Numbered from the stretch's first letter, positions 51,337 to 60,344 are shown. The stretch is DNA of 64,000 bases from CAG-632 sp963626805 (GCA_963626805.1 CAVFXS010000046.1:1-64000); one strand, 5' to 3'. A program made the numbers and translations. The notes: a model not told the origin generated them from the letters alone.

Positions 51337-53211
51337 ATGCCGTCAACATTTTTAGGACTGAATACAACAAGATCCGGTCTGAATTACTATCAGGCATCAT
51401 TAAATACAACTGCACATAATATTTCCAACGCAGAAACAGAGGGATATTCCAGACAGAGGGTAATCGGAAAAGCATCTTCAGCATTACGGTTGAATAATTC
51501 TGCCGGCATGCAGGGCACCGGTGTTTCGGTTACAGACATTAAACAGATCCGGAATTCCTATTATGATGTGAAATATTGGAATAGCAATGCGTTAGGCGGA
51601 GAATTTTCTGCAAAATATGATTATACCTATGAGATTGAAACATATTTTAATGAGATGAATTCCGCAACCGGATATACTTCGTTGCTGACAGAGCTTCAGA
51701 ACTCCATGAAGGATCTGGCGGATGACCCGTCCAGTGCAACGACACGGGTACAGTATGTGAATGACTTTAAGAGCTATACAGAGCTGTTCAATGAGATTGC
51801 AAACAATCTGCAGATCACACAGCGGAGCTTAAATGACGAGATCGCAGTCCGGGTAGGAGAGATCAATTCCATAGCCAAAGAGCTATTTACGTTAAATGAC
51901 CAGATTAACAATATCGAGCTGCGGGCCGGAAATGCCAATGACCTGCGGGATCAGAGAATGGTACTGGTGGACAAATTATCCGAGCTGGTAAATGTTACCA
52001 CTGAGGAGGTTCCGATTCTGGCAGAAGATGGACATGATTCCGGGGCAACCAGATTTATAGTCCGCATTAACGGAGAAATGTTATTGGATGATCTGCAGTG
52101 CAGACAGCTGATGGTGGTTCCGCGGGATGAGAAGGTGAACGAGACGGACATTGACGGCTTGTACGAGCTTGCATGGAAAAATGCGGACGGAACACCGGGT
52201 GATGAGTTTGATATTGCCAGCTCCAGTCTGACCGGAAAGCTCGCAGGTCTTGCAGCTGTTCGGGACGGAAACAATAACAATGGATTTGTGGGAAAGGCTG
52301 TAGCATCCGGCTTCAATGCAGATGGTCCGTATGTGACGATGAAGACAGACAAGACCTTTACGCTGAATACCCTGAACGTAGCGGATGAGGGTAAGATTAC
52401 CATCGGTGGAAAAGACTATTATTATGATAATTTTGTTGCGGAATATGATAATACAACCGGAGAGATTACCGGATATACATTCCAGAATCTGCAGGTTCTT
52501 GCAGCAGATGGTGTGACCAGAGTCGCAGCGAATCCGGCAGATATCAATACTGGTGTGACGGCACGCGTTGGTAAAAATGTAGATTTTCAGGGTGTTCCGT
52601 ATTGCATGAGCAAGCTAAATGAGTTTGTTCGGACATTTTCCAGGTATATCAATGATCTGTGTAATTCCGGTGTAGATGCAGGCGGAAAGCAGGGACTGGA
52701 TATGTTAAATACATTAAACGTGGACGGCGAGGATATGGATCTTTCCGGTACGACCGGCGACACGTCCTTCCAATCCAAGAAAGTCTCCTACTACCGGCTC
52801 ACTGCTCTGAACTGGAGCATCCATGATGATGTCATGAAAGATCCGAACAAAGTAGTAGTATCTGATAAACGGGCGATTGAGCAGGGCAATGTGGAGGACT
52901 GCTCGATTCTGCATAAGATTCAGGACAGCCTTACCAATACCGATATATTTAAGCAGGGAAGTCCGAGTCAGTATCTGGAGTCTCTGGTTTCAAACATTGG
53001 TGTGCAGACGAAGAAATGTAAGATATCTTCCCAGCACCAGGATAACATAGTGTATAGCATCAATCAGCAGCGGCTGTCAGAGTCCAGCGTGGATTCGAAT
53101 GAAGAAGCATCTAACCTGATCATCCAGCAGAACGGTTATAACCTTTCATGTAAGGTGATGTCGGTTCTGGATGAAATCTATGATAAGCTGATTAACGGAA
53201 CGGGTGTATAA
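51337..53211 (+). CDS. Flagellar hook-associated protein FlgK, copy 2 (624 aa)
   Basis: This is a diverged FlgK paralogue. The start motif is LGLNTTRSGLNYYQASLNTT and AHNISNAETEGYSRQRVIGK, with the helical domain (YTYEIETYFNEMNSATGYTS, ELQNSMKDLADDPSSATTRV) and the C-terminal SSVDSNEEASNLIIQQNGYN with LSCKVMSVLDEIYDKLI. The central domain (about 300-450) differs from copy 1. It has six Cys, unusual for an exported flagellar axial protein. Two adjacent FlgK genes beside two flagellins suggest distinct junctions for distinct filaments, or a mixed junction ring; this is inference. The start follows AAAGGATGTGAAGAA. Confidence 0.92.
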   Translation: MPSTFLGLNTTRSGLNYYQASLNTTAHNISNAETEGYSRQRVIGKASSALRLNNSAGMQGTGVSVTDIKQIRNSYYDVKYWNSNALGGEFSAKYDYTYEIETYFNEMNSATGYTSLLTELQNSMKDLADDPSSATTRVQYVNDFKSYTELFNEIANNLQITQRSLNDEIAVRVGEINSIAKELFTLNDQINNIELRAGNANDLRDQRMVLVDKLSELVNVTTEEVPILAEDGHDSGATRFIVRINGEMLLDDLQCRQLMVVPRDEKVNETDIDGLYELAWKNADGTPGDEFDIASSSLTGKLAGLAAVRDGNNNNGFVGKAVASGFNADGPYVTMKTDKTFTLNTLNVADEGKITIGGKDYYYDNFVAEYDNTTGEITGYTFQNLQVLAADGVTRVAANPADINTGVTARVGKNVDFQGVPYCMSKLNEFVRTFSRYINDLCNSGVDAGGKQGLDMLNTLNVDGEDMDLSGTTGDTSFQSKKVSYYRLTALNWSIHDDVMKDPNKVVVSDKRAIEQGNVEDCSILHKIQDSLTNTDIFKQGSPSQYLESLVSNIGVQTKKCKISSQHQDNIVYSINQQRLSESSVDSNEEASNLIIQQNGYNLSCKVMSVLDEIYDKLINGTGV

Positions 53212-53235
53212 GAAATCGGACAGGAGGAGTAAGAG

Positions 53236-54744
53236 ATGCGAGTAACGAATCAGATGATGAGCAATAATTCACTGAGAAATCTGCAGACAAGTACCAATAA
53301 AGTAGATACCTTAATACAGCAGCTGACAACCGGACAGAAGATCCAGCGAGCCAGCGAGGATCCGGTCGTGGCAGTCCGTGCATTAAAGCTCAGAAATACG
53401 GTCAGTCAGTTACAACAGTATAAGCAGAAGAATATCAAGGATGCGGATTCCTGGATGGAACTGACAGAAAATTCCATTACCAGCATTTCCAATTATATTG
53501 AATATATGTCCGGATATTGCACACAGGGTGCATCGGATTCCTTTAATAACGATAATCGATCTGCAATCGCAGAAACGATTCGGGCTTACAAGGATATGAT
53601 TTATTCAGAAGGGGATACTACCTATGCCGGACGTTATATTTTTTCCGGATATAAGACTGACACCAGTCTGATCTTTACCGAAAGTGAGGCAACGAAGTAT
53701 TCCTATCAGATTACAGAGAAGTTGGATAAGAGTGATATTGATGTGAAAACTGTAACTGTAAACGCGGTTGATCCGGCAGATCTGGATCAGTATCTGAGTG
53801 GAGGTAAGACCTATGGAACGGATTCCTATCCGGAACAGCAGACGGTATATCGCCTGAGACTTGGCTATGATTCACTGGATGAAACGAAGACACCGACGGT
53901 CACCTATATAGATGAGGCAGGCGTAGAGCAAAAGCTGAACGTAACAAGAACACTGGACAGTACACAACAGGCAGACTATTATAAAAATGTCGGAGATAAT
54001 GAAGTACGTTACATTCCGGAAACCGGTGAGATTGTATTTGGCAAAAATATCTATACAAAGCTGCAGAATACCGAGGATATATCCATCACCTACTCAAAAG
54101 AAGAATTTAAGGCAAATGATTTGAGACCGGAGCATTATTTTAATAGTGTACAGACAAATAAGGCAACCGGAGAAGTTGTAAACTTCGAGATTGCAGATGA
54201 AGATCAGCAGATAGAGTACGAGGTGAATTTTAACCAGAAGATTCGTGTAAATACTCTCGGACGAAACCTCATTACGCATGATATGGGACGATCTATCGAC
54301 GAACTGGCAGATAAGGTCGAGGAAGTGGCAGATGCAGAAGCCCGCTTGGCTGAGTTACAGGGGATGCTGACAAATCCGAAATATTCCAATGACACGGCAG
54401 CAATCGAGCAGTTAAATTACATGATTACGGATGCGGAGAATGAAGTGAAGATGAAAAATCAGGAGATGCGGACTTTGTTTAATCAGCACATCTCTGTATT
54501 CCAGAACTTTCAGACGGATGTGACATCCCTGCAGTCAGATTCAGGGGCGCGCACATCGAAGCTTGACATGATCGCATCCCGTGTCGCAGAGCAGTATACA
54601 AATTTTACAGAGCTGATGTCTTCCAATGAAGAAGTGGACTATGAGGATAAGGCGATCGAATTTTCATCTGCTTCGGTTATCTATAATGCTGCATTACAGG
54701 TGACAGGTAATGTTCTTCAGAAGACATTGCTGGATTTTCTGTAA
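53236..54744 (+). CDS. flgL: Flagellar hook-filament junction protein FlgL
   Basis: This 502-aa protein opens MRVTNQMMSNNSLRNLQTST with the FlgL pattern, then QQLTTGQKIQRASEDPVVAV and a flagellin-like D1 helix. Its C-terminus (LDMIASRVAEQYTNFTELMS to LQVTGNVLQKTLLDFL) matches FlgL. The middle (about 140-330) is an insert longer than in enteric FlgL, which has around 317 residues. FlgL is the second junction protein, between FlgK and flagellin. The start follows CAGGAGGAGTAAGAG, 25 bases after the second flgK. Confidence 0.93.
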   Translation: MRVTNQMMSNNSLRNLQTSTNKVDTLIQQLTTGQKIQRASEDPVVAVRALKLRNTVSQLQQYKQKNIKDADSWMELTENSITSISNYIEYMSGYCTQGASDSFNNDNRSAIAETIRAYKDMIYSEGDTTYAGRYIFSGYKTDTSLIFTESEATKYSYQITEKLDKSDIDVKTVTVNAVDPADLDQYLSGGKTYGTDSYPEQQTVYRLRLGYDSLDETKTPTVTYIDEAGVEQKLNVTRTLDSTQQADYYKNVGDNEVRYIPETGEIVFGKNIYTKLQNTEDISITYSKEEFKANDLRPEHYFNSVQTNKATGEVVNFEIADEDQQIEYEVNFNQKIRVNTLGRNLITHDMGRSIDELADKVEEVADAEARLAELQGMLTNPKYSNDTAAIEQLNYMITDAENEVKMKNQEMRTLFNQHISVFQNFQTDVTSLQSDSGARTSKLDMIASRVAEQYTNFTELMSSNEEVDYEDKAIEFSSASVIYNAALQVTGNVLQKTLLDFL

Positions 54745-54806
54745 TGTGCAGATGGCGAAAGAAGAGACATAGAAACGGAGAATTCTAATAGTAAAGGAGA
54801 GGTTAT

Positions 54807-55265
54807 ATGGTAGCACAGACGAGATTATTTGGCGAAGTAACAATTGATGATAGTAAAGTGTTGGATTTTCCGAATGGTATTATTGGGATTAGTGATAAAC
54901 ACAAGTTTGCAATTATCTATGATGAGGAACAGGGCTCTGATACAGCGGTTCGCTGGCTGCAGTCTATGGAGGACCCATATCTGGCGCTGCCGGTGATTGA
55001 ACCATTTGCTGTTCTGGACGAGTATAATCCAATAATTGAAGATGAGTGGCTGGAAATCATTGATAAGCCGGCAGACGAGGATATCGTGGTACTTCTGACA
55101 ATGATCATTTCGTCCGATGTGACGAAGGTGACTGCAAATATGAAAGCACCGATCGTGATCAATTCAAAGACCTGCAAGGGTGGACAGATCATTGTCGAGA
55201 ATCCGGATTATGAAGCAAAATTTAATGTATATAAAGTAATTCAGAAGAAAAAGGCGGGTGAGTGA
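54807..55265 (+). CDS. fliW: Flagellar assembly factor FliW
   Basis: The start follows AAAGGAGAGGTTAT. The 152-aa protein matches FliW across its length: TRLFGEVTIDDSKVLDFPNG, IIGISDKHKFAIIYDE, WLQSMEDPYLALPVIEP and KAPIVINSKTCKGGQIIVEN. FliW binds flagellin and, when free, binds and blocks CsrA, so flagellin translation rises after export. csrA follows two bases later, and a flagellin leader with CsrA-type sites lies at 59097-59200. Confidence 0.95.
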   Translation: MVAQTRLFGEVTIDDSKVLDFPNGIIGISDKHKFAIIYDEEQGSDTAVRWLQSMEDPYLALPVIEPFAVLDEYNPIIEDEWLEIIDKPADEDIVVLLTMIISSDVTKVTANMKAPIVINSKTCKGGQIIVENPDYEAKFNVYKVIQKKKAGE

Positions 55266-55267
55266 TT

Positions 55268-55486
55268 ATGTTAGCATTATCCAGAAAGCTGGGAGAATCC
55301 ATTGTGGTAGGAAATGATATCGAGATCACGATCCTGGAGATCAAGGGTGATCAGGTGAAGATAGGCATCAATGCACCAAAATCTGTTCCGGTGTACCGAA
55401 AGGAATTATATGTACAGATCACAGATGCCAATAAAGAAGCAATCAAACAGGCAGATGCGATTAAGGATCTGAAAGGATTGTTGTAG
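55268..55486 (+). CDS. csrA: Carbon storage regulator CsrA
   Basis: The ATG at 55268 gives MLALSRKLGESIVVGNDIEI, the invariant CsrA opening; an in-frame GTG six bases upstream overlaps the fliW stop. The 72-aa protein keeps the beta-strand core VKIGINAPKSVPVYRKELYV with the RNA-binding Arg near the second motif, and ends in an extended helix of about 22 residues as in Gram-positive CsrA, which is the FliW contact. CsrA represses flagellin translation by binding GGA motifs in the leader. Coupled to fliW. Confidence 0.96.
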   Translation: MLALSRKLGESIVVGNDIEITILEIKGDQVKIGINAPKSVPVYRKELYVQITDANKEAIKQADAIKDLKGLL

Positions 55487-55520
55487 AAGTAGAGATTTGC
55501 AACAGAGCATGGAAAAATAT

Positions 55521-55554
55521 GACCATATGTGTTAATATATTATCACATATGGTC
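55521..55554. repeat. 11-bp hairpin after csrA
   Basis: GACCATATGTG (55521-55531) pairs perfectly with CACATATGGTC (55544-55554), loop 12 bases. The following sequence is GATATTATATATT, not a T run, so termination is uncertain; it may separate the fliW-csrA mRNA from flaG-fliD. Confidence 0.75.
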
Positions 55555-55612
55555 GATATTATATATTAAAGAATGAAACTAATTGTTTATTATCACATGG
55601 AGGTGGATAATC

Positions 55613-56068
55613 ATGGGAGTAGGTGGAATTGAGTCAGGGATGACGGTAGGCAATGTTCATAACATTACTACAAAAAATGTGACACCGGTAGTCTCAGAGG
55701 TGTCTGGAGTACAGGATGTGACTGTAGCAGATAATTATGCAAAGGTATCACAGACTATGGAAAAGCAGAATGGCAATGAGGATATCTTTGAACAAGAGAA
55801 TCAGGAACAACTATTTGATGAAGGGATTCCTATTCAGGAAGTGTCAAAGGAAAAGGTTGAGAATGCGATTCGGGATATTAATACAAAGATCCGACCGACG
55901 CATACAGAATGCCAGTTTTCCTATCATGAGGCGACGAAGCGAATCTCAATCAAGGTATTAGATCAGGATTCCGGTGAGGTGATCCGAGAAATCCCGCCAG
56001 AGAAAACATTGGATATGATTGCCAAGACTTTAGAATTGGCAGGAATCCTGGTAGATGAGAAGCGTTAG
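55613..56068 (+). CDS. flaG: FlaG family protein
   Basis: The start at 55613 (MGVGGIESGMTVGNVHNITT) follows TGGAGGTGGATAATC. The N-terminal 80 residues are polar and probably disordered. The FlaG domain is at about 85-151: EKVENAIRDINTKIRPTHTE, CQFSYHEATKRISIKVLDQD, SGEVIREIPPEKTLDMIAKT. FlaG affects filament length in several bacteria; its mechanism is unclear. It is the usual neighbour of fliD, which starts 11 bases later. Confidence 0.9.
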   Translation: MGVGGIESGMTVGNVHNITTKNVTPVVSEVSGVQDVTVADNYAKVSQTMEKQNGNEDIFEQENQEQLFDEGIPIQEVSKEKVENAIRDINTKIRPTHTECQFSYHEATKRISIKVLDQDSGEVIREIPPEKTLDMIAKTLELAGILVDEKR

Positions 56069-56079
56069 GAGGGATAGCT

Positions 56080-58113
56080 ATGACAATGAGAATGACCGGT
56101 CTGATATCCGGACTGGATACCGAGACCCTGATTACACAGATGATCAGTGGCCATAAAACAAAGGTTGAGAATGCACAGAAGGAGCAGACCAAGTTAAAGT
56201 GGAAGAAGGAGGCATGGGCTTCCTTGAACACGAAGCTTTATTCTTTCTATACTGGTGCATTGAGCAATTTTAAATCCGTAGGTACCTATAAAGCGAAGAA
56301 GGTAGAAGCAACGGATGAATCAAAGATAAAGGTAAGCAGCAGCAACAGTGCGGTAAATGGTGTACATACACTATCTGTAAAGCAGCTGGCAAGCTCTGCA
56401 TATCTGACAGGTGCCAGCCTACTGGGTAAGGCATATAATACCACATCCTATGCGGCGGCAGAGAGTGCGGATGTGAAATTGAGTGATTTAAAGGATTCCA
56501 AGGGGTATGATCTGGAATTAGATGGAAAAAGCTTTGAGATCTCTTATAAAACTACCGATGCAGATGGACAGGAGACCACAGTTACCAAGACTATCACTGC
56601 ACAGGCAGGATCAGATGGTACGCTTCAGAGTGTAATTGATAATATGAATCAGTCCATGAAGGATGAAGGCATTCATATGACGGTCAGCTATAATTCGTCA
56701 AAGGGAGCCTTGGAGTTCGTGAATAATACTGCGCAGGAGGTAAAGGATGCAGATGACACTGTAACCGGTTATGAAGGCGGTATTGATTATACATTGAAGA
56801 CGGCGGATGACGATGCGGCAAAAGCACTGGGAATCAGTAAGAGTGGAGTGACAGTCAGCCAGCAGAAGAGCGATGCCGGAGAGAATGTTCTGACCACGAG
56901 TAGTGCGTTTTATGCAGAGACAGTATCTGATACAGCGGCATCGGTTACAGGCAGCACGAAGCTGACAGATATGGGTATTGCAAGTGGTACTACCTATACC
57001 ATGACTGTTGGCAGTGGCAGTGATGCAAAGACTTATACCTACACCATTGATCAGACTACAACCTTGAAAGGTCTGGCAACCCAGTTTTCTAAGATGGGCG
57101 TAACTGCCAGTTATGATGAGAAACAGGGGCGGTTCTTTGTGAATTCTGCGGAGTCCGGTGCAGCATATGACTTTACGCTGACGGCAGATGATGCGGATGC
57201 AGTGGCGAAGCTTGGACTGGATGAAGCGTCAGCAACGAAGATAGATGCGTCAGATGCAATTGTTGTATATAATGGAGCAACGTTCCAGCAGTCGTCCAAT
57301 AATTTCAGTCTAAATGGTCTGAACTTTACAGTAAATGATGTGACGGTGACAAAGGATGATCAGGGAAATGTAACAAACGATAATCCGATTCGAATGACAG
57401 TATCAACAGACACGGATACGATTTATAACGCAGTCAAGGATTTTGTGAAGGAATATAATTCTCTGATCAAAGAGATGAGTACATTATACAATGCTGATAG
57501 TGCGAAGGATTATAATCCGCTGACGGATGATGAGAAGGAAAGTATGTCCGACAGTGAAGTGGAAGAATGGGAAAAGAAGATCAAGACGTCCCTGCTCCGG
57601 CGGGATGATACAATCAGCTCATTATTATCGACCATGAGATCTACATTAAATAAATCAGTCGCATATACAGGAGCGGATGGCAATACAAAGCAATATTCCC
57701 TGGCATCGTTCGGCATTAATACCGGTAAGTGGAACGAATATGGTCAGTTACATATCAATGGCGATTCGGATGACTCCGATTATAAGGACTATGATGACAA
57801 ATTAAGAGCTGCAATTGAAAACGATCCGGATGCTTTAATTCAGACCCTGAGCGGTTTGGGTAGCGAATTGTATACAAATTTCCAGAAAGCCATGAAGAGC
57901 TCCAGTCTCAGTAGTGCATTGACATTCTATAATGACAAGCAGATGGATACAGAAATCAGCAATTATGATGATAAGATTGAGAAGCTGCAGGAGAAGATGA
58001 ATGACGTAGAGGATCGTTATTATAAGCAGTTTGCAGCAATGGAGTCTGCACTGGCTGAACTGCAGGCGAATCAATCCAGTCTGTCCAGTCTGTTTGGTAC
58101 CAGTTCCAGTTAA
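56080..58113 (+). CDS. fliD: Flagellar filament cap protein FliD
   Basis: This 677-aa protein starts with MTGLISGLDTETLITQMISG and KTKVENAQKEQTKLKWKKEA, the FliD N-domain. A long Ser/Thr/Asp-rich outer part with Flagellin-IN-like repeats follows, then the C-domain with TDTIYNAVKDFVKEYNSLIK and a final coiled coil (ISNYDDKIEKLQEKMNDVED). It caps the growing filament and folds flagellin. It has no Cys, unlike the large flagellin and second FlgK. The start follows AGGAGGGATAGCT, and fliS follows 47 bases later. Confidence 0.95.
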   Translation: MTMRMTGLISGLDTETLITQMISGHKTKVENAQKEQTKLKWKKEAWASLNTKLYSFYTGALSNFKSVGTYKAKKVEATDESKIKVSSSNSAVNGVHTLSVKQLASSAYLTGASLLGKAYNTTSYAAAESADVKLSDLKDSKGYDLELDGKSFEISYKTTDADGQETTVTKTITAQAGSDGTLQSVIDNMNQSMKDEGIHMTVSYNSSKGALEFVNNTAQEVKDADDTVTGYEGGIDYTLKTADDDAAKALGISKSGVTVSQQKSDAGENVLTTSSAFYAETVSDTAASVTGSTKLTDMGIASGTTYTMTVGSGSDAKTYTYTIDQTTTLKGLATQFSKMGVTASYDEKQGRFFVNSAESGAAYDFTLTADDADAVAKLGLDEASATKIDASDAIVVYNGATFQQSSNNFSLNGLNFTVNDVTVTKDDQGNVTNDNPIRMTVSTDTDTIYNAVKDFVKEYNSLIKEMSTLYNADSAKDYNPLTDDEKESMSDSEVEEWEKKIKTSLLRRDDTISSLLSTMRSTLNKSVAYTGADGNTKQYSLASFGINTGKWNEYGQLHINGDSDDSDYKDYDDKLRAAIENDPDALIQTLSGLGSELYTNFQKAMKSSSLSSALTFYNDKQMDTEISNYDDKIEKLQEKMNDVEDRYYKQFAAMESALAELQANQSSLSSLFGTSSS

Positions 58114-58160
58114 CAGGCGGGCAGTTTAAGAATGAAGGTATAAAGTATTGAGGTGACGGT

Positions 58161-58541
58161 ATGATTAATAATGCAGCACAGGCATATGGAGCCAGAAAAA
58201 TTGAAACAGCAACACCGGCAGAGCTTACGTTGATGCTATATGAAGGTGCAATTAAATTCTGTAATATTGCGATGGGGGCAATCGAGAAGAAGGATTACGG
58301 AAAAGCCAATGTTAATATTCAAAAGGCACGAAGGATTATAGTGGAGCTGCAGTCGACGCTGGATCATAAATATAAAGTAGCAGAAGATTTTGATGTGATT
58401 TATGATTATATATTTCATAAGCTGGTGCAGGCGAATGTAAAGAAGGATCCTGAAGTTCTGGAGGAAGCGCTGGTGGAACTGCGGGAACTGCGAGATGCGT
58501 GGAAAGAGATCATGCGGACGGCAAGGATGCCAAAGAGATAG
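58161..58541 (+). CDS. fliS: Flagellin chaperone FliS
   Basis: The 126-aa protein is a canonical FliS: MINNAAQAYGARKIETATPA, then ELTLMLYEGAIKFCNIAMGA, then INIQKARRIIVELQ-like and LREL. It binds the C-terminal helix of flagellin and prevents early polymerisation; in Bacillus it also takes part in the FliW-CsrA feedback. Start behind GAGGTGACGGT. The next gene (FliT-like) starts 15 bases after its stop. Confidence 0.93.
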   Translation: MINNAAQAYGARKIETATPAELTLMLYEGAIKFCNIAMGAIEKKDYGKANVNIQKARRIIVELQSTLDHKYKVAEDFDVIYDYIFHKLVQANVKKDPEVLEEALVELRELRDAWKEIMRTARMPKR

Positions 58542-58555
58542 AATGTGAGGCAGAT

Positions 58556-59038
58556 ATGGATTATACGTCAAGTTATATGAAAATTCTGGAAGAAAGTCTG
58601 CAAAAGAAGCAGACAGTGCTACAGGCGGTCCTGGAGGCATGCAGACGCCAGGAGGAGCTGGCGGAGCAGGATGAATTTGACCCGGATGCATTCTATACCA
58701 TTATGGATCAGAAGGATGCACTTCTGAAGCAATTGGATGAACTGGATGCCGGATTTGAGAAAACCTATGAAGGCGTGCGGAACGAGTTGAATCAAAATCG
58801 AGCTTCGTATGCGGTTCAGATTCTTCAGATGCAGAAGCTGATCCGAAAGGTGACAGATCTGGGAGTAGAGATTCAGGCACTGGAGGAACGCAATCGTGTG
58901 AAGCTGGAGATGAAGTTCGCAGGACAGAAAAAAGAGATGCGGCAGGTAAAAACCTCCAGCAGAGTGGCATCCACGTACTATAAGGCAATGACAAATCCCC
59001 AGAATACAGACTCTTATTTCATGGATCAAAAAAAATGA
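58556..59038 (+). CDS. FliT/FlgN-like flagellar chaperone candidate (160 aa)
   Basis: I choose ATG 58556 (MDYTSSYMKILEESLQKKQT), with GTGAGGCAG ahead; upstream in-frame codons overlap fliS. The protein is all-helical with three long helices (VLQAVLEACRRQEELAEQDE, FYTIMDQKDALLKQLDELDA, VQILQMQKLIRKVTDLGVEI) and a polar tail ending FMDQKK. The place after fliS and the D-Q-K-D-x-L-L-x-x-L helix resemble FliT/FlgN-type chaperones, so it may serve FliD or FlgK. It is not similar enough by eye to be certain. Confidence 0.7.
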   Translation: MDYTSSYMKILEESLQKKQTVLQAVLEACRRQEELAEQDEFDPDAFYTIMDQKDALLKQLDELDAGFEKTYEGVRNELNQNRASYAVQILQMQKLIRKVTDLGVEIQALEERNRVKLEMKFAGQKKEMRQVKTSSRVASTYYKAMTNPQNTDSYFMDQKK

Positions 59039-59058
59039 AAAAAATTCAAAAAAGGTAT

Positions 59059-59084
59059 TAAGTATTGGACGGGCTGTCCGATAT
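59059..59084 (+). promoter_or_regulatory. Sigma-28 promoter of the short flagellin gene
   Basis: TAAG (59059-59062), 14 bases, TCCGATAT (59077-59084), one mismatch in each element from TAAA and GCCGATAT. Confidence 0.8.
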
Positions 59085-59096
59085 ATATAATACAAG

Positions 59097-59200
59097 GGTT
59101 GATAATCATATCAGCCAAGGCTCGTAAGAGCAGGAAACTATCACGGTGGCGAAGACCACCAGTACCTGTAGCAAGGATGCTACAGTAAATTCAAGGAGGA
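59097..59200 (+). promoter_or_regulatory. Structured flagellin leader with two CsrA-type sites
   Basis: Four hairpins follow each other: 59097-59116 (7 bp), 59120-59131 (4 bp, GTAA loop), 59145-59160 (GGTGG/CCACC) and 59166-59185 (CTGTAGC/GCTACAG). The last has loop AAGGAT, giving GCAAGGATGC, close to the CsrA consensus with GGA in the loop. TCAAGGAGGA (59191-59200) is both the Shine-Dalgarno and a second CAAGGA site. Bacillus hag has the same two-site design. Confidence 0.7.
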
Positions 59201-59206
59201 ATTATT

Positions 59207-59998
59207 ATGGTAGTACAGCACAATCTTCAGGCAAACAACACAAACAGAATGTTGGGCAACAATGTAAAGGTCGTTCAGAAGTCATCTGAGAAGTTAGCTT
59301 CCGGTTACAAGATTAACCGTGCAGCTGATGATGCAGCAGGTCTTAGCATTTCTGAAAAGATGAGAGCTCAGATCCGTGGTTTGAATCAGGCAGTTGACAA
59401 CGCTGAGGACGGTATCTCATTAATCCAGACAGCAGAGGGTAACATGAATGAAATGCATTCTATCCTTCAGAGAATGGAAGAGTTAGCAGTTAAGGCTGCC
59501 AACGATGTTAATGAGACAGAGGATCGTGATACGATTCAGGATGAGATGGATCAGCTGGACAGTGAGCTGAAGGCGATTGCTTCTCGTGCGAAGTTCAATG
59601 GCAAGGAATTGAAGAGCTTCACTGGATATCTTCAGATCGGTGCTAATAAGGATGACCATATGCAGATTTCTGTAAAGGTTAAGGTGTCACTTGCTACTAA
59701 AGATGTATCATCTCATACCACAGCAAGTGCGACGATCAGTGCAGTTCAGAAAGCAATCAAGGAAGTATCTGCACAGCGTTCTTCATTGGGTGCAGTTCAG
59801 AATCGTCTGGAGTACACAGTTAATAACCTGGAGAACTATTCAGAGAACTTAACAGATGCTGAGTCACGTATCCGTGATACTGATATGGCTTCTGAGATGG
59901 TTAACTACAGCAAGGCTAACATTGTACAGCAGGCTGCACAGTCTATGCTCGCTCAGGCTAACCAGTCTACACAGGGTGTATTATCATTACTTCAGTAA
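59207..59998 (+). CDS. hag: Flagellin, short form (263 aa)
   Basis: The protein is almost only the conserved core: D0/D1 N-terminus MVVQHNLQANNTNRMLGNNV, EKLASGYKINRAADDAAGLS and IRGLNQAVDNAEDGISLIQT; C-terminus AVQNRLEYTVNNLENYSENL, RIRDTDMASEMVNYSKANIV to VLSLLQ. The central region is only about 40 residues, so outer domains are missing, as in many Firmicutes flagellins. The TLR5 helix reads LQRMEELAVK: Arg of LQRMREL is replaced by Glu. It has no Cys. Codon choice is skewed to GCT/GGT/CGT types, like tuf, a sign of very high expression. It is probably the main filament subunit, controlled by sigma-28 and CsrA-FliW. Confidence 0.97.
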   Translation: MVVQHNLQANNTNRMLGNNVKVVQKSSEKLASGYKINRAADDAAGLSISEKMRAQIRGLNQAVDNAEDGISLIQTAEGNMNEMHSILQRMEELAVKAANDVNETEDRDTIQDEMDQLDSELKAIASRAKFNGKELKSFTGYLQIGANKDDHMQISVKVKVSLATKDVSSHTTASATISAVQKAIKEVSAQRSSLGAVQNRLEYTVNNLENYSENLTDAESRIRDTDMASEMVNYSKANIVQQAAQSMLAQANQSTQGVLSLLQ

Positions 59999-60022
59999 TC
60001 AAGTAAGATTATTGCAAATAGG

Positions 60023-60049
60023 GCTGACACGAAAGTGTCAGCTTTATTT
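60023..60049 (+). terminator. Terminator of the short flagellin gene
   Basis: GCTGACAC (60023-60030), GAAA tetraloop, GTGTCAGC (60035-60042), then TTTATTT. Confidence 0.92.
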
Positions 60050-60081
60050 GTATAAAGAGAAGATAGGCGAGGACGGAATTT

Positions 60082-60327
60082 ATGCAGGATATAAAGAGAG
60101 AATTAGGAGAAATTGCAGATAATTTCTATCAGAATCGGAATATAGAGGGAATACAGAGAATGCCGGCATTTATTGAAGTGTTAACCGGCAGGATTGAACA
60201 ATTGAATGAACAGGAGCAGATGAATTATATAGTGATTATGAAAAATCTCCTTGGAGCATATGAACAAAAAGAGTATGTGATGGTGGCAGATATTCTGAAT
60301 TATGAAGTGACACCGTTACTGGACTGA
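60082..60327 (+). CDS. Small helical protein upstream of maf (81 aa)
   Basis: The start follows GCGAGGACGGAATTT. The protein is helical and acidic (MQDIKRELGEIADNFYQNRN, LTGRIEQLNEQEQMNYIVIM, ADILNYEVTPLLD). It has no Cys and no membrane span. It begins 33 bases after the flagellin terminator and ends 17 bases before maf, so it is probably co-transcribed with maf. I do not recognise the family; a cofactor or chaperone for filament glycosylation or assembly would fit the place but is not shown. Confidence 0.75.
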   Translation: MQDIKRELGEIADNFYQNRNIEGIQRMPAFIEVLTGRIEQLNEQEQMNYIVIMKNLLGAYEQKEYVMVADILNYEVTPLLD

Positions 60328-60344
60328 TAATGGAGTAGATTGAT

